Source: Pseudorasbora parva (lineage: Eukaryota > Chordata > Actinopteri > Cypriniformes > Gobionidae). Taken from it: 64,000 nt of DNA. Location: the NCBI RefSeq assembly GCF_024679245.1, contig NC_090172.1, forward strand, positions 2,397,001 through 2,461,000, read 5' to 3'. The position numbers and the translations under genes are program-made. Below the pieces are notes generated by a model. The model searched no databases. It worked only from the letters and a program-made list of their open reading frames with translations, and was not told the origin of the DNA. Positions 1-12,793 of this stretch are shown in pieces; positions within the stretch are counted from its first letter, which is position 1; each line of letters starts with the position of its first letter.

Positions 1-113
1 CAATAACTGTTGCTTGTCCAGTAAATGTTTCTTAATGTAAGAATTTTGAGATATTTTAGACTAGAAACAAGACAAAAATACAAAGCAAGAAAAGCATTTT
101 TTGCAGTGTGTGT
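1..113. repeat. family A palindromic MITE, one end
   Basis: This is the terminal part of the most abundant repeat here, ending AGCATTTTTTGCAGTG. The other end lies off the window. Family A recurs about twelve times (1.9, 2.9, 5.7, 10.3, 14.7, 20.3, 21.0, 22.9, 25.8, 34.9 and 46.7 kb). Confidence 0.7.
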
Positions 114-389
114 CCGAATGTTAAGGCCAGCTGTGAGCCATATGTGGACTCTAGCCTTCCTATACCAAGAAGCGGCGTTAAATCCCAAGCCCTTAATCTT
201 TCGCGTTCTCACCCGTGTGTGTGTCTCCTGAACTGCTGTACTGTGAGAGCTGCTCCCTTTGGCAGATGTTCTGTGACTGTGGCGTTTTGGAGCCATCTGG
301 CTGGCCTGCGCCGCAGTGTTGATAATAATCTGTTTAGCTGAGAGCAGCAGCCAGAGATTCAGGGCTAAAGCTTCTCTCCTTTCTGCATG

Positions 390-393
<4 letters not shown>

Positions 394-428
<35 letters not shown>
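394..428. repeat. (GT)n microsatellite
   Basis: An uninterrupted GT dinucleotide tract. The flanking bases 114-496 hold no recognisable gene or dispersed repeat. Confidence 0.95.
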
Positions 429-431
<3 letters not shown>

Positions 432-496
432 ACTTGTTTTCTTGCACTCGAGAGGAGAGTGCAGTTGGCTCGGACATCTGACTCTGTCTGCTTATA

Positions 497-1368
497 CAGG
501 ACAGGCCAAAAGTTTGGACACATTACTATCTGTAATGTTTTTGAAAGAAGTTTCTTCTGCTCATCAAGCCTGCATTTATTTGATCAAAAGTACAGTTTTT
601 CCTTTTTAATATTGTGATATATTATTACAATTGAAAATATTTGGTTTTCAATGTATTCTCCTTTAAATGCTGATTTATTCCTGTGATGAGAGCTGAATGT
701 TCAGGATGGTTCCTCCAGTCTTCAGTGATCATGATCCTTCAGAAATCATTCTCAGATGAGGATTCATTACGAGTGTTGGAGACAGATCTGCTGACGGATA
801 TATTTGAGGAATAAAAGGGTCAAAAGAACTGCATTTAATCCAAAATAAATAAAACATATTTTCAAATAATATAAATCTCCTTTACTATCAATTTAACACA
901 TCCTTGCAGAATAAAATTATTGAATTATTTCAAATTACTACCCCAAATGACTGACCAGTAGAGTATATCGCTGTTACAAAAGATTTCTATTTTTAAAACA
1001 TTTGCTTCTTTTTTTAATTATTATTATTTAAGTATTAATAAAAAAAAGTATCACAGGTTATAAATATATCCGTCAGCAGATCTGTCTCCAACACTCGTAA
1101 TGAATCCTCATCTGAGAATGATTTCTGAAGGATCATGATCACTGAAGACTGGAGGAACCATCCTGAACATTCAGCTCTGATCACAGGAATAAATCAGCAT
1201 TTAAAGGAGAATACATTGAAAACCAAATATTTTCAATTGTAATAATATATCACAATATTACATTTTTTTCTGTACTTTTGATCAAATAAATGCAGGCTTG
1301 ATGAGCAGAAGAAACTTCTTTCAAAAACATTACAAATAGTAATGTGTCCAAACTTCTGGCCTGTCCTG
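497..1368. mobile_element. long-TIR palindromic Tc1/mariner-type MITE
   Basis: Bases 497-801 are repeated in inverted orientation at 1064-1368, with an AT-rich centre of about 260 bp. The ends read CAGGACAGGCC and GGCCTGTCCTG and are flanked by TA on both sides (495-496, 1369-1370), the target duplication of Tc1/mariner elements. No transposase is encoded, so it is non-autonomous. Arm identity is high by eye, suggesting a fairly young copy. Confidence 0.85.
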
Positions 1369-1533
1369 TATACGACACCCCATCATGCCCGCCTCCGCAA
1401 CCCAAAAACATCCCGGCTTTCGGAGCATTTCTACAGTTGTGGCCAAATATCCCACAAATTAAAGCAACAGCTGGGGCTCCCGCCGTGATACGGTAAGCTT
1501 CGGGTTCTGAGATGGAGGTGTATGGATTACAGT

Positions 1534-1591
<58 letters not shown>

Positions 1592-1927
1592 ATCCCTCCC
1601 TCCGGATCAGTTCAAGCAGGGGTTCAGCAAGCTCACCATCTGGACACATCGCTGACATATGGGCAGCTACCAGAGAACGGGAGAGTGCGGACGAGAGAGT
1701 AGAAGAAAAACAAAAGCAGACAAACAGGAATATTGCTGTGCTTAGTTTTTGTGATTGTCAGGAGCACTTGATTTCTCACCATCTGTATGTGGAGGGAACG
1801 CTCACGGTTGCCATTAGGGTCGGGTATTGAAACCTGGTGTGAATGTGGACGCCGAATCAGAACGCAGATTTGGGTTCCTCATTTCAGACTCAACATGCTT
1901 TGACTGGCGCCCGTCACGTCACAACTA
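1369..1927. other. unassigned intronic DNA with a (CT)n tract
   Basis: A (CT)n microsatellite occupies about 1535-1589. The remainder shows no gene and no repeat seen elsewhere in the window; an open frame here only reads through the CT tract. Confidence 0.6.
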
Positions 1928-2240
1928 CACTGCAAAACATGCTCTTCTTACTCAGTCATTTTGTCTTGTTTCTAGTCTAAATATCTAAAAATCAAGATGC
2001 ATTTACTAGATAAGCTTGTTTTGTTGAAAATAAAATCAAAAACAGGCAAAATGATCTGCCAACGGGGTGAGAAAAATAATCTTGTTTATGATTGAAGTTT
2101 AGTTTTGAAAACAAAACAAGAAAAAATATCTAATATAATTTTACTGATCTAGTAAATGCATCATCATTTAGGAATATTTAGATATTTGGACTGGAAACAT
2201 GAAAAAAAAATACTAAATAAGAAGAGCATTTTGTGCAGTG
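1928..2240. repeat. family A MITE, diverged copy
   Basis: Ends CACTGCAAAACATGC and GCATTTTGTGCAGTG enclose the family interior (GTCTTGTTTCTAGTC, the CCAACGGGGTGAG core). It is shorter and more diverged than the copies at 5.7 and 25.8 kb. Confidence 0.75.
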
Positions 2241-2365
2241 TGTGACGTTAGAGCAGCTCTGTTTGTTTCTAATCCGGCTGGCAGAAACGCCACTCACACT
2301 TCCACCTTTTCTCCGCTGTCTCTTTCTGTGTGGCCTAACCTTTCCACACCCTCCGCTCATTACAT

Positions 2366-2367
<2 letters not shown>

Positions 2368-2430
<63 letters not shown>
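2368..2430. repeat. (GT)n microsatellite
   Basis: A GT tract of about 60 bp ending in GCGCGCG. It produces several artefactual Cys-Val or His-Thr open frames. Confidence 0.95.
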
Positions 2431-2435
<5 letters not shown>

Positions 2436-2589
2436 CATTTCAAAGCCAGACAGGAAGAAGTATGCCCAGGGCAAGGTTGTGTTGACATTTACCATAGCTG
2501 TCTACATTTTTCCCGTTTGCTTGACTTTGTAGGTATTTATGACTTCAGGTATTTGTTATAAAAATGGTACACAGAAAGACAAGTGTTTT

Positions 2590-2591
<2 letters not shown>

Positions 2592-2650
<59 letters not shown>
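2592..2650 (-). repeat. (GT)n microsatellite abutting a 5' splice site
   Basis: On the coding (minus) strand the donor of the 2651-2832 exon reads CAG|GTACACAC and continues as an uninterrupted CA repeat to about 2592. The repeat therefore begins within the first ten intron bases. Confidence 0.9.
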
Positions 2651-2832
2651 CTGTCCGGGGTTCGTCTCTTGCCGTGTTCGTTGAGCTCCAGCATGATCTC
2701 GGAGGAGTCCAGTGGGGAGCTGGCGTTGGCGTCCAGCAGAAGCTGCTCATGCTGGGCCAGATATTGGGCTGGAGTCTGCTTGGCCATCCGGGCGCAGTGG
2801 AGCAGCTCCCTCTGCAGGAGGGGCAAGTTAGC
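2651..2832 (-). CDS. cbfa2t3: cbfa2t3 exon: end of NHR1/TAFH and linker
   Basis: A 182-bp exon encoding [40 protein letters not shown] and a linker ending GKRRTPD plus two bases of an Arg codon (residues 152-211). The acceptor is TGTCCGACAG|GCT. The donor is GACAG|GTACAC, and the intron then runs straight into a (CA)n tract (about 2593-2648 read on this strand). The last third of TAFH ends near residue 178; the rest is the variable linker before the exons that should encode NHR2, which lie left of the window. No stop or frameshift is seen. Confidence 0.95.
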
Positions 2833-3804
2833 CTGTCGGACAGAAAGAGAAACAAAATGTGGGTGAGAAAAAGGATTTTCAGCACTGCAAAAAAAAAAAT
2901 AAAAAAAAGCTTTTCTTACTCAGTATTTTTGTCTTGTTTCTAGTCCAAACATCTAAAAATTCTTAAATTTTTTTTGCAGTTTTTTACTTAAGTAAAAGTA
3001 CAGAAGTATTTGTTTTCAAAAGTACTTAAGTATCAAAAGTAAATTCCTTTTTATATCAACGCATTATTGTATTATAGTTGTATAAATGCACATTATGCCA
3101 TCATGGTTTAAGCCAGTCAGTGACGCTCCATCTGACACACTAGCAGACGACTAACTTAAACTCATTTAAATACTTGTAGAAAAGTTACAAAGCTCTTTAT
3201 AAAGCTGCTGTCACTTTAAGGCCGAATGCACGGATCCAACACACTGATACACATCTGATATTCTCACACTGTTCACCTTCACTGAAGACAGAATCAACTT
3301 TGTTTATGTGAATACTCCACTAAATGAGCATTTGGACATCCGTCTTCTTCCATTTTGCTCTAAACTATAAATCAGTGTTTAATAAATGCTGTGAAATCAT
3401 TGAACTTCACGAGACTCTACAAGAGTGATTCCTGAAAGGCTTTCTGCAAAAACCCAAACACCTTTTAAAGAAGAAAAAAATCATCACTGACTTTCAGAGC
3501 TGCGACAGAAACGACTTTCCACTTCGAGGACCTTGATAGAAATGTAGTGGAGTAAAGAGGACGATATTTGTCTTTCAGATGGAGTGAAGTTAAAGTCAGA
3601 AGTTTACAGAAAAAATAATACTCCAGTAAAGCACAGATACTCAAACAGTGAACTTAAGTACAGGACTCGAGTAAATGAGCTGAGACTGTCCAGCTCTGCA
3701 AAACACAGCAAATGCTGATGACCAGCTATGTTGGTTTTTTGTAAGAGAGCGAGAGAAAAAGGATGAGATAAAACAGACACTTTCTCTGGTGTTTGTGCCT
3801 GCTA

Positions 3805-3851
<47 letters not shown>

Positions 3852-4412
3852 AGTATAACGCTACACAGCTGGCTGATGATACAGATGTGTAACATCAACA
3901 CCTCTGACAGCGGCCTGTGAGCGATGTGCGGTGTGCCATGTACCACAGTGCTCTGCTTTGAATAAAACACTCACACTATGAGATATGTCTTGTGTAGTCT
4001 ACATCTCACTAACATACGCAAATGCACAGTGGAAGGCATTCTGTGGCGTGTGGATATATTAACTCTATACAGCCAGTTATTGGTGATACATAAGCGCTGA
4101 AATTTTTAGTTACAAGTCTGTGGATGTGTGTTTTGGAATTGCTATTTCTTGCAAAAGCAACTGTCTCTCCTTATAAATAGGCCGACTACAGCAAATCGAG
4201 CCTTGGTTAAAACAACTATATCGCGAATCATATCGTTTACATCAACGATACATATCGTCACATTTTTATATCGTGATATATCGCTACACAGAATGGGTTG
4301 TATGTTTTGAGAATACATTCGCACAACTAGAATGCTTTTTTGCACATTACATTTACAATTTTTGTGTATCAGTGCGAGGTCATTTGAGGAAGCATCGCAA
4401 TGAATCAGAGAA

Positions 4413-4460
<48 letters not shown>

Positions 4461-7400
4461 AGCCCTGGATCTGTGTGATGTCTGAGGACAGAAAGGGATC
4501 AGCGTAAAGACAACATCGGCAGAGCAGTGGAAAGCTATGCTGCTTACAGCACCCACTGCAACATCTGCCAGAAAATCTCCTTTGGCCCACACCGCTCCTC
4601 TCCACTCTGGGTAAACACAAGTGTGCCAATTTTAATGAATCACAAATGATGGCCATATGGAGCACTAGATCAGCACAGACCGGCTTCAGCAGAGCCGGGA
4701 GGGGGGTTTGGATGCTTTATCAAATGGACTTTGCTCATCTACACGCACTGAAAAACATGTATCCGGAGTTAGGGAAATACCGAGCGAATCTGTCACGTGT
4801 GTGTGCCGATGCTGGCCGCCATCCATCTACCTTCTTTTTGTTTGTCACTTTTCCTGTCTGTCTCGAAGTCCCACCAACCCCTTTCCATATGGTGCACCAT
4901 AAGGAAGAGCTCCTCGTACAGATACGGAAAGACTTTAAGGGTTAGTTCACCCAAAAAGAAAATTTATATCATTAAGGACTCCCACTAATGTCATTCCACA
5001 CCCGTAAGACCTATAAATTCGAAAGGTTATGAATCGGCGAATTGATTCATGATTCGGATCGCCAATGTCTCGTGATTTCAGCAGTTTGACACGCGATCCG
5101 AATCATGAATCAAGTCGTTGATTCATAACCGTTTGAATCTTTATTTGAGGATTGAACACAAACCCGGAAGAGAAGCCAATGCTGAATAAAGTCGTAGTTT
5201 TTGTTATTTTTGGACCCAAATGTATTTTGGATGCTTCAAGAGACTCTAATTAACCCACTGATGTCTCATATGGACTACTGTGATGATGTTTTTATTCCCT
5301 TTCTGGACATGGACAGTATAGTGTGCATACACTTGCATACGCTCTCGGACTAAATATAAAATATCTTAAACTGTGTGTGAAGATGAACGGAGGTCTACGG
5401 GTGTGGAACGACATTAGGGAGAGGACTTAATGACAGACATTTCATTTTTGGCTGAACTAACCCTTTAAAACCTCGATTTAGCTTCAGACGGCACACCCGC
5501 AGACTGTTCGACAACTGTCTGATTGCACAAAATATGACTTCATTGGCTGGTTTTATCCACTTTCCAAGACGTAGGGTGCACATGTTTTTCAAAAATCCAC
5601 CCGCAAACAACATTCCCAATGATCGCCTCAAAAGAGCAACTCTAAAACCGCTGGATAAACGTTGCAATGTTCATGCACTGCAAAAAATGCTTTTTTCCCG
5701 TAGTATTTTTATCTTGTTTCTAGTCAAACGACATAAAAATACTAGACAAGTACAAATTATTGTCTTATTTGGGGAAAAAATAACTCAAAATGAAGAGAGT
5801 TTTTGCTTAAAATAAGATAAATAATCTGCCAATGGGGTGAGGAAAATAATCTTGTTTTCTGTTTGAATTAAGATTATTTTCCTCACCCCATTGGCAGATT
5901 ATTTATCTTATTTTAAGCAAAAACTCTCTTCATTTTGAGTTATTTTTCCCCAAAACAAGACAATTACTTTTGCTTGTCTAGTAAATACTTCTTGTTTTAA
6001 CAATTTTTAGATGTTTGGACTAGAAACAAGACAAAAATACTGAGTAAGAAAAGCATTTTTTGCAGTGTGCCATCAAATCTTTAACGTTGCCCCTATTATG
6101 GAGTATCATGTAGTGTGTAACAATCTGATAATGCACCATATAAAGTTGTTATCTCTCAGATGTCGATTAAACTAAAGTTGTTTCGTTGTGACGTCAAGAC
6201 CAAACATTAGCATATTAGTCCTTCGGATGAGACGTTAAACCGAGGTCCTGACTCTCTGTGGTCATTAAATATCCCCTTGATAAAGAGCTCAATGGCCAAA
6301 TTTGCCCATTGGCCGCTGTCCATCATGGCCTCCTAATAGTCCCTATATCCTGATTGGCTTCATCATTCGGTCTCCTCTCCACCATAAAATGGCGATCGGG
6401 CACAATATGGTGCAAAATGGTGCTTTACCTGCTCCTTAAGTGTACTTTATAGTCAGTCAAACGTGTACTTACTACACAAGGTAATTCATAGAACCCAATG
6501 CCATGTTGAACTTTATTAAAAGTCCAAATTCTGGCTACTCCAGATTGCTGGAAGTGAAGACCTGTGTCTGTATTTCTGTGCCCGCTCTTACCTTGAGGAA
6601 CGGAATGACGAAGGGACGCAGGGGAAAGTTTGTGGCTTCCTGAAGTTTGGAGTGAAACTCTTCAATGGTTAGAGTTGAGTTCTGATAAGACAGAAAGAGC
6701 AATACATTTAAAGGGTTAGTTCAACCAAAAATGACAAATCTGTCATTAATTCCTCACCCGTCAGACCTCCGCTCATCTTCACACACAGATGAAGATATTA
6801 GTGTTGAAATCCGATGGCTCAGAAAGGCCTTCATTGACACCAATGTCATTTCCTCTCTCAAGACCCATAAAGGCACTAAAGACGTCGTTACAAAGCCCAT
6901 CTCACTACAGCGGCTCGACAATCCTTTATGAAGAGGCCAGAATAGTTTTTGTGTGGAAGAAAACTAAATAACGACTTATATAGTGATGGCACTTTATGTG
7001 AGGTCAGCTCCTTCAGTTGCAGTTTTTGAGTCGTATTTAAAAACGCATTTATAGTATTTGAATGTTGAGTTTGCTTGGGTGTATGCAACATTACATTTTG
7101 TTTTAATGTTTTTATTTTATCTCTGTAAAGCACTTTGGGGCAACGGCTGTTGTTTAAAAATGTGCTATATAAATAAAGTTGCTTGGTTGAAAACAAAGAT
7201 TCGAACGGTGAATCAGTGAATCGATTCATGATTCGGATCGCCAGAGATTTCAGCAGTTTGACACGCGATCCGAATCATGAATCGATTCACTGATTCATAA
7301 CCGTTCAAATCTTTGTTTTGAAATTGGCCATCACTATATAAGTCGTTATTTTGTGTTTTTTTGCGCACAAAAACTATTCCCATCGCTTTATAAAATGATT

Positions 7401-10400
7401 GTAGAGCCGCTGTAGTGAGATGGGCTTTGTAACGACGTCTTTAGTGCCTTTATGGGTCTTGAGAGAGGAAATGACATTGGTGTCAATGAAGGCCTTTCTG
7501 AGCCATCGGATTTCAACACTAATATCTTCATCTGTGTGTGAAGATGAGCGGAGGTCTGACGGCTGGCCAACCACAGGACGAATTAATGACAGAATTTATA
7601 TTTTTAGGTGAACTAACCCTTCAACACCCAGGAAAGAGAAAAGAACCAGAGAGCCATTAGACACTCACCACTAGCCCCAGGACCAGGCTGCGTACGCGTT
7701 CTCCAATCTCGGGCGAGATGTCGTTGCCAAATTGCTGTAGTGTGGTGAGAAAACGCTTAAGCTTGCAAAGTTGTCGAGCTCCGCAGGCTGGAGGAAGCTG
7801 TTGTGTTGGCAGGGATGCGGTAGAGGAAGTGGCGGGTCCATTGCTGAAGCCATTGGGAGTCGAGGGAGCTCCATTTAGCGTAGTGGGAGAGTGACTGCTC
7901 CCGTTTAACACTGAGGAAAGAGAGCCAGTGTTTGCATTAGCATCGCTTAAGTCACGCCAGACTCCTTTGCTCACTTTTTTATCCATCTCAATCCCTGGAA
8001 GCCCCTTCCGGGAAGCTCCAATGTAGCACGAAGATGGCACATGCATCCCCAAAACAGCCAGGGAACAAACTGAAACTACGGAGACGCTGTGATAGTAACG
8101 CGGCACTCTTCGTTTCATTCTCTACACACTATCTCTCTCCACAACATACACACAAGCCACCTATTGCTTCCCACCGCTCACCCACTCACTCACTAACACA
8201 CAACTATAAGAGGAACGTGTTAAAGAGGTCCCAAAAATAGCCCCCTGGACTGGGTTACTTTTATTCCAACAGCAGGTGTGTGTCTAAATCTGGCTGAGCA
8301 CATGTCTACCAGCTGAGAGCAGATTTGCAGCTTTCAGGGTCCAGGCCGTCCCATCCACACTTCTGCATCACGATTAGGCCCTCGCACTGCCAAAAAATGC
8401 CCTTCTGCCTTACTTTTTTGGTAACACTTTAGTATGGGGAACACATATCCACTATTAACTCTGACTTTTGCCTCAATAAACTCCTAATTTACTGCTTATT
8501 AATAGTTAGTAAGGTAGTTTCTGTAGCGTTTAAGTTTAGGTATTGGGTCGGATTAAGGGATGTAGAATAAGCTCATGCAGAATAAGGCATTAATATGAGC
8601 TTTATAAGTGCTAATAAACAGACAATATCCTAGTAATATGCATGATAATAATGCATTAATATGTGCTTTATGAGTACTAATAAACAGACAATATCCTAGT
8701 AATATGCATGATAATAATGCATTAATATGTGCTTTATGAGTACTAATAAACAGCCAATATCCCAGTAATATGCAGGATAATAATGCATTAATATGTGCTT
8801 TATGAGTACTAATAAACAGCCAATATCCCAGTAATATGCATGATAATAATGCATTAATATGTGCTTTATGAGTGCTAATAAACAGACAATATCCCAGTAA
8901 TATGCATGATAATAATGCATTAATATGTGCTTTATGAGTACTAATAAACAGACAATATCCTAGTAATATGCAGGATAATAATGCATTAATATGTGCTTTA
9001 TGAGTACTAATAAACAGCTAATATCCCAGTAATATGCATGATAATAATGCATTAATATGTGCTTTATGAGTACTAATAAACAGCTAATATCCCAGTAATA
9101 TGCATGATAATAATGCATTAATATGTGCTTTATGAGTACTAATAAACAGCTAATATCCCAGTAATATGCATGATAATAATGCATTAATATGTGCTTTATG
9201 AGTACTAATAAACAGACAATATCCCAGTAATATGCATGATAATAATGCATTAATATGTGCTTTATGAGTACTAATAAACAGCCAATATCCCAGTAATATG
9301 CATGATAATAATGCATTAATATGAGCTTTATGAGTACTAATAAACAGCTAATATCCCAGTAATATGCATGATAATAATGCATTAATATGTGCTTTATGAG
9401 TACTAATAAACAGCCAATATCTTAGTAATATGCATGATAATAATGCATTAATATGTGCTTTATGAGTACTAATAAACAGCCAATATCCTAGTAATATGCA
9501 TGATAATAATGCATTAATATGTGCTTTATGAGTACTAATAAACAGCTAATATCCCAGTAATATGCATGATAATAATGCATTAATATGAGCTTTATGAGTA
9601 CTAATAAACAGCTAATATCCCAGTAATATGCATGATAATAATGCATTAATATGAGCTTTATGAGTACTAATAAACAGCCAATATCCTAGTAATATGCATG
9701 ATAATAATGCATTAATATGTGCTTTATGAGTACTAATAAACAGCTAATATCCCAGTAATATGCATGATAATAATGCATTAATATGAGCTTTATGAGTACT
9801 AATAAACAGCTAATATCCCAGTAATATGCATGATAATAATGCATTAATATGTGCTTTATGAGTACTAATAAACAGCCAATATCCCAGTAATATGCATGAT
9901 AATAATGCATTAATATGTGCTTTATGAGTACTAATAAACAGCCAATATCCCAGTAATATGCATGATAATAATGCATTAATATGTGCTTTATGAGTACTAA
10001 TAAACAGCTAATATCCCAGTAATATGCATGATAATAATGCATTAATATGAGCTTTATGAGTACTAATAAACAGACAATATCCCAGTAATATGCATGATAA
10101 TAATGCATTAATATGTGCTTTATGAGTACTAATAAACAGACAATATCCCAGTAATATGCATGATAATAATGCATTAATATGAGCTTTATGAGTACTAATA
10201 AACAGCTAATATCCCAGTAATATGCATGATAATAAGCAACTAGTTAATAGTTAATAACTGAACCCTAAAATAAAGTGTTGCCATTTTGTCTTGTTTCTCG
10301 TCTAAATATCTAACAATTCTTAAATCAAGCTGCATTTACTATATAAGTAAAACCACATAAGATTTTTAAAGTTTTGTTGAAAATAAAAGCAAATTGAGTT

Positions 10401-12711
10401 TTTGCTTAAAACAGGCAAAATGATCTAATGGGGTGAGAAAAATAATCTTATTTCTGATTGAAATCTTGCTCCTTGTTTCCGTCCCAAACAGAAATAAGAT
10501 TATTTTTCTCACCCCATTGGCAGATTATTTATCTTATTTTAAGCAAAAACTCTCTTCATTTTGAGTTATTTTCCCCAAAGCAAGACAATTACTTTTAATT
10601 GTCTAGTAAATACTTCTTGTTTTAAGAATTTTTAGATGTTTGGACTAGAAACAAGACAAAAAAACGAAGTAAGAAAAGCATTTTTTGCAGTTTTGCACCT
10701 TATTTTTGTTAGTTGTTACCTGTGCCTGAAGCCCCGCCCACAGATAAACAAACATTACTGTAGAAGTGGACACAGCGCGAGGGCTTAGAGTTAGCGAGCA
10801 TAATCCTCTGGGACATTGGGAAGCGTATGATTGTGCAAACACAGCTTTCAACCGAGTTATCTTCACACTGCTGGGTCTGTGTGTGTGTGTGTGTGTGTAT
10901 GGCTTCATGTTGCAGAACACAGGGTCTTTCATTTCGCCCGTGCCCCTTTTTATCTCTCCATTCCAGGCTGGACACATGTGGGTTTACCATGTGACTCCCA
11001 CACTTGTGTTCTGGTTTTAGAGTGGCAAGCAGGCTATGCTTCGACCCATGCAACAGGTGAACCAACACGGCCCGTCATTGCTATATAGGGTAGCGAGATC
11101 TGCCCCGCCGAGCCCGATTCGAACCCCCCGAATGCAGAACACAAATCTCTAGCTGTCTGTCCTAAGCACTCGCACAGACAATAGCTCAACCTACCATACA
11201 CACACACACTCTCGAATACACTTGCTCATGTTACAAGGGCATCCTGTGCTATACACTGTAAAAAAATATTGTTGGATTAACTTAAAAAAGCAAGTAACCT
11301 GGTTGCCTTAAAATTTTGAGTTTATTAAAATTAGAAAATTTGAGTTGATACAATGAAGGAAATTTGTTTAATAAATACACTCTAAAAAATGCTGGGTTAA
11401 AAACAACCCAAGTTGGGTTGAAAATGCACCGACCCAACAATTGAGTTGTTTTAACCCAATGGTTGAGTTGTTTTAACCCAGTGGTTGGGTTAAATGTTGC
11501 TTAAGACAACCCAATTGCTGGGTAAGAACAACTCAACCATTGGGTTAAAACAACCCAATTGTTGGGTCGGTGCATTTTCAACCCAACTTGGGTTGTTTTT
11601 AACCCAGCATTTTTTAGAGTGTAGAAACTCAAAATGTTATTGTATCTGAGCCACATAAAAATGTGATAAATCATGAAAATAGCACAATTTGGCTGCGTCA
11701 TCACAAATAAAACACACACACTTACCTAATATGCTTATAAAATCGTTTAATAATATTTTAATAAAGGTTGTCGAATCTCCAAAATGTTCATTGTATTAAG
11801 TCACATTTGTATTTTCAATAAACTCAAAATGTTAAGGCAACCAGGTAATGTATTTTTTAAATATTGTTTTTTACAGTGTAGGAAAACTCTGATAATGGCT
11901 ATTGTTGATCTAATAGAGATTATTCTGTGTTCTGGCATTGCTATAAGAACATGCATTCTTGCGTTATTGTGGTGGGAACAAACATTAAGTGTTTAAAGGG
12001 ATAGTTGACCCAAACTGAGCCTGTGATGTTTATCTGCTGACCCCCAGGGCATCATAGGTGTGTTTGTTTCTTCAGGAGAACACAAATGAAGATTTTTAAC
12101 TCAGCCGTTGCTCGTATAATGCGTGTCAATGGGGTGTATTTCTATGAGAGTAAAAAACACACAGACATACGAATCCATATTAAACCCTGAGGCTCGTGGA
12201 GACACACTGATGTCTTCAGACACGAAACGATCGCTTTCTGCCAGAAACACAACAGTATTTGGGTTATTTTTTACCTCATATCAGACGAATCTCATCTAGT
12301 GTTCCTAGCGGCTATTACTTCCTTCGAATAAGGTCAAAATACCGCCGTGATTATAGTAATATTCACATAGATCCCTCATTAGTGCGTGTGCGGATCGGTC
12401 GAGTGGGGTATCTGCATAGATATGTCTATGATCGCGGCGGGATTTTGACCTTATTCGACGGAAGTTATGGCGCTGGGAACACTAGATGAGATTCGTCTGA
12501 TATGAGGTAAAAAATAACCCAAATACTGTTGTGTTTCTGGCAGAAAGCGATCGTTTCGTGTCTGAAGACATCAGTGTGTCTCCACGAGCCTCAGGGTTTA
12601 AAATGGATTCGTAGGGATGGGTATCGTTAAGGTTTTAACGGTATTACTACTCTTATCGATACTGCTTATCAGTCCGGTACTTTAACGGTATTCTTATCGG
12701 TACTTTTTGAG

Positions 12712-12793
<82 letters not shown>

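Noticed and set aside
2178..2943. Several Cys-Val or His-Thr rich frames
   Set aside because: They are read-through of GT/CA microsatellites; the only real coding part is the 2651-2832 exon on the minus strand.
8696..10174. Repetitive [11 protein letters not shown] frames (also at 44.9-45.7 and 52.9-53.4 kb)
   Set aside because: They are translations of the 66-bp units of family F (22 codons per unit), on whichever strand lacks stops.
11080..11130. tRNA or SINE on the minus strand near GGTTCGAATCGGG
   Set aside because: Only a B-box-like match; no A box at the right distance and no tail, so only noted as a remnant.
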